Positions 25,921 through 35,254 are shown, numbered from the stretch's first letter. The stretch: 64,000 bases of DNA from JAOUEA01 sp963821935 (GCA_963821935.1 CAWGFM010000005.1:992001-1056000), one strand, 5' to 3'. Program-made: numbers and translations. The notes: a model not told the origin generated them from the letters alone.

Positions 25921-25949
25921 TATCGGCAGGGAGGAACCAGAATCTTGAG
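25921..25949 (-). promoter_or_regulatory. Sigma-28/WhiG-type promoter before the second M23 gene
   Basis: Minus strand CTCAAG, 16 nt, GCCGATA, at almost the same distance from the start codon as in the paralog. The preserved promoter outside otherwise diverged flanks supports function. Confidence 0.6.
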
Positions 25950-26025
25950 CGACGGACGAGCCTGGCGCCGTGACGCGGCTCACGCCCGGCGTCAAGCCGC
26001 GCCAGGATGTGCCGAATGGTGGGTG

Positions 26026-26331
26026 ATGGATCCCTACCCCGACGAGACGGAAGCCCTGCGCGCCACGGTTCGCGATCTCCAGGAGCGCCTCGGCGTCCTC
26101 ACCGGACTCGAGGAGCGCCTCCGCGTGGCAGAAGCTCGCGCCATGGACGCCGAGCGGCGCTTGCAGGAGCTGACGGACCAGGTCGCAGCCGCCGAGCGCG
26201 CTCGAGGGACCTTCGAGACGCCTCCGGAGCCAGCGCGGCCGCCGGACACACCATCGTCCGAGGCGGATGATCTCCGTGCTCGACTGGCTCGCACCGCGTC
26301 GCGGAAGAAGGCCGGCGGCGCCGATCGCTGA
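26026..26331 (+). CDS. Small coiled-coil protein, unknown function
   Basis: A 101-residue hydrophilic protein, mostly one predicted coiled coil (about 8-60, heptad-like LRATVRDLQERLGVL and LRVAEARAMDAERRLQELTDQVAAAE) with a basic tail. ATG at 26026; the open frame runs upstream to 25888 across the M23 promoter, so the internal ATG is more likely. No family. Confidence 0.5.
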   Translation: MDPYPDETEALRATVRDLQERLGVLTGLEERLRVAEARAMDAERRLQELTDQVAAAERARGTFETPPEPARPPDTPSSEADDLRARLARTASRKKAGGADR

Positions 26332-26343
26332 CGGCGAGCGAGC

Positions 26344-26919
26344 CTAGATCGGGAGCGGGTCGACCGCGTAGGCGTCGAGCAGCCGCTGCCCGACCGGGCC
26401 GGCATCGAGCACCCTCCGAGTTCGCACCCCGTGGCGGACGGCGACCTCCAGGTGCTGCGCACACATCGGGACGAGGTGGTCCTTGGCGAACCACGCCACA
26501 TGCCGAGGCGTCGCCTGCCGTGCGCCCCACAACCAGAAGCAGAACTGACAGATCAGCGTGAGCCGCTGCGGATAGGCGAACTCCGCTCGGAACCCGTGCT
26601 CGTGCTCGACCACCCGCCCCCACATGGCGACCCGCCCGACCACCGCGGGGCACCGAGCACGACGCAACAAGTCCAGGGCGTCGGTGCCGTGCAGCCCACA
26701 CGTACAGGCAAGGTCGGGTGAGCGGTGGAACCGTCCGCCTTTGCACGTAGCTTCGGCGACCTCACGGGGACGCCACGGCCTGCTCCTTCCGGCCACAGGT
26801 CGCAGCAGCAGGTGCGTCCCATCGCGCCGGCCCGTGAGGGCCCACGCGCGCCAGGCGATGAGCGGCTCGGTGCCGATATCGGCCTCGAGCGCACGCGCGG
26901 CCAGGGACGACCCGGTCAC
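26344..26919 (-). CDS. Conserved Cys-rich protein, unknown function
   Basis: A 191-residue soluble protein with a Cys pattern suggesting metal binding: C in ATCKGG, CTCGLHG (CxC), and ICQFCF (CxxC) followed by CAQHLEV. Trp-rich N-terminus LIAWRAWAL; the VVGRVAMWGRVVEHEHGFRAE block recurs in actinobacterial hypotheticals. GTG start, 2 nt after the small upstream gene, so an operon. Confidence 0.65.
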   Translation of the reverse strand: MTGSSLAARALEADIGTEPLIAWRAWALTGRRDGTHLLLRPVAGRSRPWRPREVAEATCKGGRFHRSPDLACTCGLHGTDALDLLRRARCPAVVGRVAMWGRVVEHEHGFRAEFAYPQRLTLICQFCFWLWGARQATPRHVAWFAKDHLVPMCAQHLEVAVRHGVRTRRVLDAGPVGQRLLDAYAVDPLPI

Positions 26920-26921
26920 GG

Positions 26922-27071
26922 CTATGCAGGTCGCTCGGAGGGGACAGGCGCTTCGGGGACGTGCTCGGGAACGGCGGGCTCGGCCTCGGGCGCCGCCGGT
27001 TCAAGCTCGCCGGGGATCGGCAGGGTCGCCGGCACGATCTCGATGATCCGCTTGGGCTGGCCGATGTCCAT
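26922..27071 (-). CDS. Small Pro/Glu-rich protein, unknown function
   Basis: A 49-residue protein starting MDIGQPKRIIEIVPATLPI and continuing as a Pro/Glu/Ala-rich tail. The ATG at 27071 has GGAGGA 6 nt upstream, which argues against the longer GTG at 27125. Ends 2 nt before the next gene. Confidence 0.6.
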   Translation of the reverse strand: MDIGQPKRIIEIVPATLPIPGELEPAAPEAEPAVPEHVPEAPVPSERPA

Positions 27072-27159
27072 GAGGTCCTCCTCGTGCAGCAGCGCTTTGC
27101 TCTGCTCTTGGCGCTGCCTTTCCACGAGCCTACTCCCAGGAGCGTGCTTCGGCGAGGGG

Positions 27160-28269
27160 TTACATGGGTGCCAGCCGGTAGATCGCTCCGCCGTCGCTGA
27201 AGTAGATGCGACCCTTGGGCGCGCTTTCCACGGAGTAGATCGAGCCGCCGGGGGCGTTCAACGCGGATACCACGGACGCGAAATCGGTGCGGCCGGGGTT
27301 CAGGACCGCGCGATGCAGGCTTCCACCGTCGCAGCACGCGCCGTAGAAGAGGTCACCTTCGAAGCCGCCGAGGCCGCACCCGTCACAGAAGGTCGCACCG
27401 GTGATGCCGATCGGGCTGGGATAGGTGAAGACCGGGGCCACACGGTTCGGGCCGTCCTGGTTCGTGTTCGGGCAGCTCTCGTTGGGACCCCAGCCGTAGT
27501 TCCTGCCGGCGCGGATCATGTTGATCTCGTCGTTGCACGAAGGGCCGTTCTCCGTCTCCCACAGGCGGCCGTTCGCGGGATCGAACGCGAACCCGTAGGA
27601 GTTGCGGATGCCGTAGGCGTACACGCGGGACCGCTTGCCGCCGATCACCGGGTTGTCCCGCGGAACGCCGCCTCCCGGCTGGAGCCGAAGGATCTTGCCG
27701 CGCAGGTTCTTGGAGCGATCCTGGGCGTTCGTAGGATCGTGCCCGTCGCCCACGATCGCGAAGAGCTTGTTCCCGGGACCGAAGGCGATCCGACCGCCGT
27801 TGTGGTACGGCGAGCTGGATGCCGGCGTCGACAGCAGCACCGACATGCCCACGCCTCGCCCGTTCCGCGACCGGATCCGCACGATCTGATTCTGCAGGTT
27901 GCCGCCTGCTTGGCGGGTCACGTACACGTAGATGTAGGGCTGCTGGGGCCACTTGGGGTGGACCGCCACGCCCAGGGCGCCGCGCTCACCGCCGCCGTTG
28001 ACCCCCGAGATGGTGAAGAACCGCCGGACGTGCTTCGTCTGCGGATCGAGGATGCGAACCCGCCCGCTCGCTCGCTCCAGGTAGACGATCTTGCCGCCGG
28101 GCAGGAACGTGAACGCCGCCGGTTGCCGAAGACCACCCTTGACCCTGACGACGTCGATCGACGAGCCCGCAGATGCGGGCGTGAAGCTCGTCGCGACCAC
28201 CGCAGAGGCGACCAGGGTCAGCAGCAGCAGTCGGGCACGTCGCCGGGGAGCGGTTGGGGTCGTTCGCAT
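27160..28269 (-). CDS. Secreted PQQ-dependent sugar dehydrogenase-like beta-propeller
   Basis: A 369-residue exported protein of the soluble glucose/sorbosone dehydrogenase (GSDH, YliI-like) family. Signal peptide about 1-33. The propeller motifs GERGALGVAVHP, YHNGGRIAFGPGNKLF (with the catalytic-type His), RGKILRLQPGG, YGIRNSYGFAFDP and ETENGP..DEIN are present. Unlike classic members it carries extra Cys (ESCPNTNQDGP, CDGCGLGGFEGD, ACCDGG). GGAGGG at 8 nt fixes the ATG. A tandem paralog lies 49 nt upstream. Substrate unknown. Confidence 0.88.
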   Translation of the reverse strand: MRTTPTAPRRRARLLLLTLVASAVVATSFTPASAGSSIDVVRVKGGLRQPAAFTFLPGGKIVYLERASGRVRILDPQTKHVRRFFTISGVNGGGERGALGVAVHPKWPQQPYIYVYVTRQAGGNLQNQIVRIRSRNGRGVGMSVLLSTPASSSPYHNGGRIAFGPGNKLFAIVGDGHDPTNAQDRSKNLRGKILRLQPGGGVPRDNPVIGGKRSRVYAYGIRNSYGFAFDPANGRLWETENGPSCNDEINMIRAGRNYGWGPNESCPNTNQDGPNRVAPVFTYPSPIGITGATFCDGCGLGGFEGDLFYGACCDGGSLHRAVLNPGRTDFASVVSALNAPGGSIYSVESAPKGRIYFSDGGAIYRLAPM

Positions 28270-28318
28270 GGGTCGTTTCCCTCCTGTGTCGGTCGGTGCG
28301 TTGAGCCGTACGGGCATG

Positions 28319-29419
28319 TCAGGCCGGTGCCAGTCGGTAGATGCCATCGGGGTTGCTGATGTAGAGCCGCCGGTGCGGCCCGACCTCCATGGAGTACACG
28401 GGGCCGGAGAAGTTCCTGAGCGCGACCGCGCGGAGCGCGCCCGCGAAGTCATCGCGTGCTTGGTTGAGGCTGGCATGGCCGATCGGCGCCAAGCTGTCCT
28501 TGCAGGTGCCGTTCGTACATCCGACGAACAGGTCGCCGTTGAGCGCCGCACCTAGTCCACACCGATCGCAGAAGGCCGTGCCCGTGACCGCGACCGGCTC
28601 GTCGAAGTTCCAGATGGGCGGGATGGGGTCGGGGCCATCCTGGTTCGTGTCGGGACAGGCCTGCGTGGGTCCCCATCCGAAGTTGCCGCCCCCTTCGATG
28701 CGGTTGATCTCGTCGTTGCACTCGGGTCCGTTCTCGGTCTCCCACAGGTTGCCGGTCCGTGGGTCGAACGCGAACCCGATCGAGTTCCGGTGTCCGAAGG
28801 ACCACACCCGGCTGCCGGGGAACGGGTTCGAGTCCGGAACCGATCCGTTGGGGTTGAGCCGCAGGATCTTGCCACGCGGCTCGCCGGAGAGGTCCTGTGC
28901 CGTCGAGGGATCCTCGCCGCCGTCACCGATCACGACGTGGAGCTTGCCGTCGGGTCCGAAGGCGATGCGCCCTCCGTTGTGGTTCTGGCGGGAGCCGATG
29001 GGGGACTGCAGCAGCACCTGCATGTTCCTGCCGTGACCACGCACGCTGCGGAGCCGGACCAGCTGGTTGCGCAGCGGTGCCGAACCGGGCCCGCGCGTGA
29101 CGTAGACGTACACGAACGGCTGCCGCGGCCAGCCAGGGTGCAGGGCCACACCCAAGGCGCCGCGTTCACCGTCACTGTTGACCCCGCCGATCCGGAAGAA
29201 CAGTCGATCGGCGCCCGTCTTCGGGTCGTGGAAGCGGATCTCGCCCGTGTCCCGCTCGACGTAGACGATGCGCCCGTCCGGTGTGAAGGTGAACCCCACC
29301 GGGTTCGAGACCGTCGCGACCGGGACGACCCGGACCGCCGCATCCGCGGGCGCGGCGGCGACCAGGATGGTCCCCACCACCGCGGTCGCCACGATCGCCG
29401 CTCGAGCCCGGTGCGACAT
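28319..29419 (-). CDS. Secreted PQQ-dependent sugar dehydrogenase-like beta-propeller (tandem paralog)
   Basis: A 366-residue homolog of the gene just downstream, with the same signal-peptide-plus-propeller plan: GERGALGVALHP, NHNGGRIAFGPDGKLH, RGKILRLNPNG, FGHRNSIGFAFDP, ETENGPECNDEIN, and the paired Cys of QACPDTNQDGP and CDRCGLGAALNGD. GGAGGGG at 8 nt fixes the ATG at 29419. Probably a tandem duplication with one transcript. Diverges from the CoxL-like gene. Confidence 0.88.
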   Translation of the reverse strand: MSHRARAAIVATAVVGTILVAAAPADAAVRVVPVATVSNPVGFTFTPDGRIVYVERDTGEIRFHDPKTGADRLFFRIGGVNSDGERGALGVALHPGWPRQPFVYVYVTRGPGSAPLRNQLVRLRSVRGHGRNMQVLLQSPIGSRQNHNGGRIAFGPDGKLHVVIGDGGEDPSTAQDLSGEPRGKILRLNPNGSVPDSNPFPGSRVWSFGHRNSIGFAFDPRTGNLWETENGPECNDEINRIEGGGNFGWGPTQACPDTNQDGPDPIPPIWNFDEPVAVTGTAFCDRCGLGAALNGDLFVGCTNGTCKDSLAPIGHASLNQARDDFAGALRAVALRNFSGPVYSMEVGPHRRLYISNPDGIYRLAPA

Positions 29420-29476
29420 GCGCTGTCCCCTCCTCGTCCCGTCTGATCCGCATCGCCTGTCTGGGAGCATGCCCTC

Positions 29477-31807
29477 GTGACGACGGTGCCTCCATCGATG
29501 TTCGGTCGGCCCGCCCTGCGTTCTGAAGACCCTCGGTTCCTCCTCGGCCGTGGCCGATACGTGGAGAACCTGCCGATCGACGGCGTGCTGCGAGCGGTGT
29601 TCGTCCGTTCCATGATGCCTCACGCTCGCGTGATCGGTGTGGACGTGGAGGGTGCCCGTGCCATGCCCGGTGTCGTGGCCGTCTTCACCGCAGACGATCT
29701 GGCGATCCCGGTGATGCCGCCCAGCGGCAACGTCGAGGGCGCCCAGGACGGTCCGTTGGACGAAGCCTTCGGCCGGGAAGTGATCGCTCGCGACATCGTT
29801 CGCTTCGTTGGCGAGCCCCTCGCCCTGGTCGTGGCGGGATCGCTCGCGACCGGCATGGACGCGGCCGAAGCCGTGATCCCCGACCTTGACCCTCTTCCCG
29901 CGGTCACCGACGTGGAGGCCGCGCTCGCCGAGGACGCCCCGCTGCTGTGGCCCGAGCGGGGGTCGAACGTCGCCACCACGTTCGCGGTGAGGTGGGACGA
30001 CGACGTGCTCGCCGGCTCGGATGTGGTCGTGCGTGGACGTTTCGTGAACCAGCGCTTGGCCCCGGTGCCGATGGAACCCAACGCCATCGCGGTCGAGCCG
30101 GACGGAGACGGTGGATTCACCGTGTGGGTCTCGACGCAGGTGCCCTTCGATGTTCGCGACGACCTCGCCGAGCTGTTGCGCGTGCCCAAGGACCGCGTCC
30201 GAACCATCGCCCCCGACGTGGGCGGCGGGTTCGGTGCGAAGCTGCAGAACTATCCCGAGTATCAGGCGGTGGCGGCGGCGGCGGCGCACCTCGGCCGGCC
30301 GATCCGATGGGTGGAAACGCGTTCGGAGTCGATGCTCGGCCTCACACATGGCCGTGCCCAGGTGCAACTCGTCGAGATCGGCGCCAAACACGACGGGACG
30401 ATCGTTGGGGTCCGTGCCGACCTCATCGCCGACATGGGCGCCTACCCGATCGGCGCTTTCCTGGCCACGACGACCCAAGAGATGCTGACCGGGGTCTACG
30501 CCATCCGCGATGCGGCCTGCCGTGGACGATCGGTGGTCACGAACGCGACACCGGTCGCTCCCTACCGCGGGGCGGGCCGACCGGAGGCCACCGCACTCAT
30601 CGAACGCGCGATCGACCTCGTCGCTGCCGAGCTGAACATGGATCCCGTACAGGTTCGCCGCGCGAACCTGATCCCCCCGGACGCCTTCCCCTACGAGACC
30701 GCCTCGGGCACCGAGTACGACGTCGGTGACTACGAAGGTTCCCTGGACCGGGCCCTGCGAGCGGCCGGCATCCAGGATCTGCGGGCCGACCAGGCAGCCC
30801 GACGTCGCAGCGGCGACCACGTGGAGCTGGGCATCGGCGTCTGCACGTACGTTGAGATCACGTCGTTCATGAGCAAGGAGTTCGGCGCGGTGCAGGTGCA
30901 CGACGACGGCTCGGTCACCGTGGAAACCGGCACGTCGCCGCACGGCCAGGGCCACGAGACCGCGTTCGCGCAGATCGCCTCGGCGGTGTTGGGCGTGCCG
31001 TTCGACTCGATCGACGTGGTGCACAGCGATACCGGCCGTGTGCGCAGGGGAGCTGGCACGTGGGGGTCCCGCTCGCTCCAGGCAGGAGGGTCGTCGGTGC
31101 TGGAACGGAGCCAGGAGTTGGTCGCCAAGGCTCGGCTGTTGGCGGCGCACCTGCTCGAGGCCGACGAGGTTGACCTGCAGGTGGGCGAAGAGGGAGTGGG
31201 GGTGGCCGGCGCGCCGCAGCGCACGATCGGCTGGGCGGATCTGGCCACCGCCGCGAACGACGCCGCTCGCCTGCCCTCCGGCATGGAACCGGGCCTGCGA
31301 ACCGAGGGTGTGTATCGCGAACCGTCCTCGACGTTCCCATTCGGTGCGCATGTGGCGGTCGTGGAGGTCGACACCCAGACCGGCGATGTCCGGTTGGTGC
31401 GGCACATCGCGGTCGACGACTGCGGCCGGGTCCTCAACCCGATGCTGGTGGAAGGGCAGGTCCACGGGGGGCTCGCCCAGGGCATCGCGCAGGCGCTGTT
31501 CGAGGAGGTCCGTTACGACGAGTCAGGGAATCCGACGACCGGCAACCTCACGACATACCTGATGCCGTCGGCGGCCGAGCTTCCCTGGTTCCAGACCGAA
31601 CGCATGCAGACGCCGACCCCCGTGAATCCGTTGGGCGCCAAAGGCATCGGTGAATCGGCCACCATCGGGTCGACCCCCGCGGTGCAGAACGCCGTGGTCG
31701 ATGCATTGGCTCCGTACGGTATCCGCCACCTGGACCTGCCCCTGTCTCCCGAACGCGTCTGGTCGGCGCTCCACGCCGAGCCCTCGGTCACGCGGCCGGG
31801 AGCATGA
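29477..31807 (+). CDS. Xanthine dehydrogenase/CO dehydrogenase-family molybdopterin subunit (CoxL-like, form II)
   Basis: A 776-residue large subunit of the molybdenum hydroxylase family: N-terminal a/b hammerhead (RFLLGRGRYVENL) and molybdopterin domains ending AKGIGESATIGSTPAVQNAVVDAL. The active-site loop reads APYRGAGR (361-368), the form II type, not the AYRCSFR of true CO dehydrogenase. The catalytic Glu is in GAKGIGES. No FAD (CoxM) or iron-sulfur (CoxS) subunit lies nearby, which is unusual. GTG start. Substrate unknown; some aldehyde or purine oxidation is likely. Confidence 0.87.
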   Translation: MTTVPPSMFGRPALRSEDPRFLLGRGRYVENLPIDGVLRAVFVRSMMPHARVIGVDVEGARAMPGVVAVFTADDLAIPVMPPSGNVEGAQDGPLDEAFGREVIARDIVRFVGEPLALVVAGSLATGMDAAEAVIPDLDPLPAVTDVEAALAEDAPLLWPERGSNVATTFAVRWDDDVLAGSDVVVRGRFVNQRLAPVPMEPNAIAVEPDGDGGFTVWVSTQVPFDVRDDLAELLRVPKDRVRTIAPDVGGGFGAKLQNYPEYQAVAAAAAHLGRPIRWVETRSESMLGLTHGRAQVQLVEIGAKHDGTIVGVRADLIADMGAYPIGAFLATTTQEMLTGVYAIRDAACRGRSVVTNATPVAPYRGAGRPEATALIERAIDLVAAELNMDPVQVRRANLIPPDAFPYETASGTEYDVGDYEGSLDRALRAAGIQDLRADQAARRRSGDHVELGIGVCTYVEITSFMSKEFGAVQVHDDGSVTVETGTSPHGQGHETAFAQIASAVLGVPFDSIDVVHSDTGRVRRGAGTWGSRSLQAGGSSVLERSQELVAKARLLAAHLLEADEVDLQVGEEGVGVAGAPQRTIGWADLATAANDAARLPSGMEPGLRTEGVYREPSSTFPFGAHVAVVEVDTQTGDVRLVRHIAVDDCGRVLNPMLVEGQVHGGLAQGIAQALFEEVRYDESGNPTTGNLTTYLMPSAAELPWFQTERMQTPTPVNPLGAKGIGESATIGSTPAVQNAVVDALAPYGIRHLDLPLSPERVWSALHAEPSVTRPGA

Positions 31808-31825
31808 GCCGGTATCGTCTGCGAC

Positions 31826-32638
31826 ATGCCATCTGACGAGGGATCTCCGCGCTGGGAAGCGCGCTGGCGGGCGCCCACGGTGTCCATGCCCGATTGGTCT
31901 CCCCAGGCGCCCGATCGGATGGTCTTCGAGAGCACGCAGAGCGGGGTCTGGCAGGTGCACTGCTGGGACCGAGCGAGCGGCACGAAGCGCCAGGTGACCG
32001 ACCATCCCGTCGGTGTGATCACCGGCGTGCCCACCCTGGACGGGACCGGCGTCGTCTTCTGGCAGGACGAGACCGGCAGCGAGGCAGGCCGCTGGTACGT
32101 GGAGCCGTTCGAGGGGGGCCCAGCCCGGCCGTTGCGTGAGGGCATCCCGCAGGGCTGGGATCAGGGCTTGGCCCAGGCGGGGGAGGTCGTGGCGGCCGGG
32201 ATCAGTGACCGCGACGGGTTCGCCGTGTTCGTCTCGGTCGATGGTGCACCTGCCAAGGAGCTGGTGCGCAGCACCGAGGCCATCAGCCTCGGTGGCGCCG
32301 GTGATGGGTTCAACCGTGCCGGGCTCTCGGCGGACGGCTCACTGCTGTGTCTCGAGCACGCCGAGCACGGCGATCTCATCCATCCAGCGCTTCGCGTGGT
32401 CGATCCCCGCACCGGAGCTGTGGTGGCGGAGCAGGCCGACCCGGGCATGGCGCTGCGGGCAGCGGGCTGGTCGCCCGTTGCCGGTGACCAGCGCCTGGTG
32501 GTGATCCATGAACGACAGGGAGACGAGCGCCCCGCCATGTGGAACCTCGCCACCGGCGTGTGGACCGATCTGCCCATCGATCTGACGGCATCGTTGAGGT
32601 GGGTGATTGGTGGCCGCATGCCGATGCCCTGCTCCTGA
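31826..32638 (+). pseudogene. S9 prolyl-oligopeptidase, 5' part (frameshifted)
   Basis: First 270 codons of an S9-type serine peptidase, the beta-propeller lid (repeats like SPQAPDRMVFESTQSGVWQVHCWD). The reading frame slips between about 32575 and 32605: it ends at a TGA at 32636-32638, while the continuing sequence is coding in the -1 frame. Adding one base gives a single 597-residue protein of normal length. The ATG is probably leaderless (TATCGT 7 nt upstream). Could be a sequencing error; both halves look otherwise intact. Confidence 0.8.
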
Positions 32639-33618
32639 TCAACCTGGTCGAGGGACGCGACCGCTTGTTCCGATACGAGCTGGCGGACGGCGCGTTGGCG
32701 CCGATCGAGGCGCCCACCGGCACCGTGAGCACCGCGCGCGTGCGGCCGGACGGACGGGTGTGGTTCCGCCAGTCGCAGGGTGACCGCCAGGCCATGGTGT
32801 TCGACGACGCCGGTGACGAGGTCGTTCGGGCCGACGGCGAACGAGCACCCGGCGGCCGGCCGTACGAGTCGTGGCGCTTCGACAACGGTGAAGGCGACAG
32901 CGTGCACGGCTTCGTCGTGGTTCCGCAGGGCCAGGGTCCGTTCCCGGTGATCATGCTGGTGCACGGTGGTCCGACCTGGCTCGACACCGACCGGTTCAGC
33001 CCCGAGGTGCAGGGATACGTGGATGCCGGCTTCGCGGTGGGGTTGGTCAACTACCGTGGGTCCACCGGATACGGGCGTGAGTGGCGTGACACGCTGATCG
33101 GCAACATCGGCGGCCCCGAACTGGTTGATGTCAACGCCGGTCTCGCCGACCTGGTGGCCCGCGGGATCGCCGACCCCGACCACGCGGTGATCGGCGGATG
33201 GTCGTGGGGCGGCTACATCACGTTGATGGAGCTGGGTAAGCACCCGGACCTGTGGACGTGCGGCATCGCCGGCGTGCCGGTGGGGGACTACGAGCTGTCC
33301 TACGACGACATGTCGCCGGAGCTGCAGGCCTACGATCGTGCGTTGCTGGGCGGTGCACCCGCCGACGTGCCCGAGTTGATGCGGGACCGCAACCCCATCC
33401 ACTTCGCCGACCAGGTCCGTGCGCCGGTGATGTTCATCATCGGGGAGAACGACAGTCGCTGCCCGCTCCGCCAGGCCATGGCCTACGTGGACAGACTGAA
33501 GGCACGTGACCATCCGCACCGCGTGTATCTGTTCGGCACGGGCCATGCTTCCTACGACATCGAAGAGACCATCCGCCAGATGCGGGCGGTCATGGAGTTC
33601 CTGGCTCAGCACGCATAG
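32539..33618 (+). pseudogene. S9 prolyl-oligopeptidase, 3' catalytic part (frameshifted)
   Basis: The remainder of the same gene, protein-like from about 32600 (EVGDWWPHADALLL). It carries the alpha/beta-hydrolase domain with the nucleophile in GGWSWGGYI, the acid in IGENDSRCP and the His in GTGHASY, plus oxyanion-region HGGPTWLD. The first 20 or so codons of this open frame are out of frame with the real protein. If translated separately it would lack the propeller. Confidence 0.8.
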
Positions 33619-33660
33619 GTGCTCTGCATAGGGAACACTCCAGGCGGGTAGCGTCCTTGC

Positions 33661-34563
33661 ATGCTCCTGCTCACCGGTGCCTCAGGCTCGATCGGCGGAC
33701 GGCTCGTGGCGCGTCTGGCGAACGGCGGCGATCATGCGCTGCGGTTGGCGTCCCGGCACCCCGAGGAGCTCGGCGCCGAATGGCCCGATCTCGAGGCCGT
33801 CGAGCTCGACGTGCTGCGTCCGGCCACCCTGGGGTCGGCGCTGGAAGGCGTCGATGCGGCCTTCTACCTGATCCATTCCATGGAACCCGGCTCCGAAGGC
33901 TCGTTCAGCGAACGTGACGCGGAGGGCGCTCAGCATTTCGCGGAGGCGGCGCGTGCTGCCGGCGTCGAGCGCGTGATCTATCTGGGCGGATTGGGCGATG
34001 AGTCCGGCCCGTTGTCCAGGCATCTATGGAGCCGTCAGGAGACCGGGCGGATCCTGGCCGAGCATGGCCCGCCACTCGTCGAGCTGCGCGCCGCGATGGT
34101 GGTGAGTTCGGACAGCGCGTCGTACCGCATGTTGACGGACCTGGTGAACCGGCTGCCGGCCATGCTGGTGCCCACCTGGGCCGAGACGCCGTCACAGCCG
34201 ATCGCCGTCGATGACGTGCTCACCTACTTGGAAGGAGCGCTGACGGTGGAGCTCAGCGATCGCCATCACACGATCGTGGAGGTCGGTGGACCCGACGTGC
34301 TGAGCTACCGCGACATGATCGAGCTGGTGGCCGATCATCGCGGACGGGATCCGGTGATCGTCGGCGTTCCGTTCCTCACGCCACGGCTCTCTTCGCTCTG
34401 GTGCGGTCTCACGACGTCGGTCTCGTCCTCCCTCGCTCGCCCGCTGATCGAGGGCATGTCGACGCCCATGGTCGTGCAGGACCCCGCCGCGTCCACGATG
34501 TTCCCGGACGTGCACCCCGTGGGGTTCGCCGACGCCTTGCGCCGAGCCGAGGCGGGCGACTGA
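33661..34563 (+). CDS. NAD(P)-binding atypical SDR (NmrA/YbjT-like)
   Basis: A 300-residue Rossmann protein: N-terminal glycine motif TGASGSIGGRL (about 5-15), then YLIHSMEPG and VIYLGGLGDES, typical of the YbjT/atypical SDR group, and a C-terminal domain (SYRDMIELVADHRGRDP). Probably a reductase or NAD(P) sensor; substrate unknown. TAGCGT lies 6 nt before the ATG: leaderless. Followed after 6 nt by a SRPBCC gene, so likely one operon. Confidence 0.82.
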   Translation: MLLLTGASGSIGGRLVARLANGGDHALRLASRHPEELGAEWPDLEAVELDVLRPATLGSALEGVDAAFYLIHSMEPGSEGSFSERDAEGAQHFAEAARAAGVERVIYLGGLGDESGPLSRHLWSRQETGRILAEHGPPLVELRAAMVVSSDSASYRMLTDLVNRLPAMLVPTWAETPSQPIAVDDVLTYLEGALTVELSDRHHTIVEVGGPDVLSYRDMIELVADHRGRDPVIVGVPFLTPRLSSLWCGLTTSVSSSLARPLIEGMSTPMVVQDPAASTMFPDVHPVGFADALRRAEAGD

Positions 34564-34569
34564 CCCCCG

Positions 34570-34944
34570 GTGGCCTCGATCCGATTGGTCGCGAACGGCG
34601 AGGCGACGCGCGCGGTGATCTGGGAACGGTATGCCGACCCCACCCGGTGGCATGAGTGGGCACCCCAGATCCGCGAGGTCCGAGCGGACGGTCGTCTGCG
34701 ACCGGGGCTCCGTGGCGAGGTCATCGGCCCGGTGGGTCTCCGTGCCTGGTTCGAGGTGCAGACCGTCGACGCGGCTCGCGGTCACTGGTCGTGGACCGTC
34801 GCCGTGGGTCCTGCCAAGATCCGCATCGAGCACGAGGTTGGAGACGGGGCGGCGGTGTTGATGCTCCAGGGACCCGCGCCGCTGGTCGCGGGCTACGCAC
34901 CCGTCGCACGGTTGGCGCTGCAGCGACTGGTGCGTGCGGGGTGA
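34570..34944 (+). CDS. SRPBCC/polyketide-cyclase-fold protein
   Basis: A 124-residue START-like protein: RYADPTRWHEWAPQIREV is the typical opening helix-strand, followed by strand-rich LRPGLRGEVIGP and a C-terminal helix. Family members bind small hydrophobic ligands. GTG start. Position after the SDR gene suggests a shared pathway, unknown. Confidence 0.72.
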   Translation: MASIRLVANGEATRAVIWERYADPTRWHEWAPQIREVRADGRLRPGLRGEVIGPVGLRAWFEVQTVDAARGHWSWTVAVGPAKIRIEHEVGDGAAVLMLQGPAPLVAGYAPVARLALQRLVRAG

Positions 34945-34958
34945 TCTAGGCTGGGTCC

Positions 34959-35216
34959 ATGCCCACCTGGCTCTTGATACTGTCCGCGGTCTTGATCGGA
35001 GCCCTGATCTGGAGGGTGGGGATCGCGTCGATCCGGTCGTTTTCGATCGATCCCGAGGTCGAGGCGCCGCCCGAGGTGCCCGAGGACGTCGAAGACCTGG
35101 ACGTCTACCTCGTCTGCAGTGAATGTGGCACGGAGTTCAAGGTCTCACGGCTCGGCGAGCTGCAGATCCCGCGACATTGCGGTGAGCGCATGCAGGTGGT
35201 GCAGCGCCCCGCCTGA
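34959..35216 (+). CDS. Small membrane-anchored zinc-ribbon protein
   Basis: An 85-residue protein with an N-terminal transmembrane helix (about 4-22), a linker of acidic residues and a C-terminal zinc-ribbon-like motif CSECGTEF ... RHCGERM (CxxC with HC). TAGGCT lies 6 nt before the ATG, so leaderless. Function unknown. Confidence 0.68.
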   Translation: MPTWLLILSAVLIGALIWRVGIASIRSFSIDPEVEAPPEVPEDVEDLDVYLVCSECGTEFKVSRLGELQIPRHCGERMQVVQRPA

Positions 35217-35254
35217 GTGAACCGCTCGCGAACGCCAGGCCAACACGCAGGTGG

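Noticed and set aside
29420..31465. Long minus-strand extension of the second sugar dehydrogenase frame
   Set aside because: The upstream part is antisense to the CoxL-like gene; the true start has GGAGGGG and a signal peptide at 29419.
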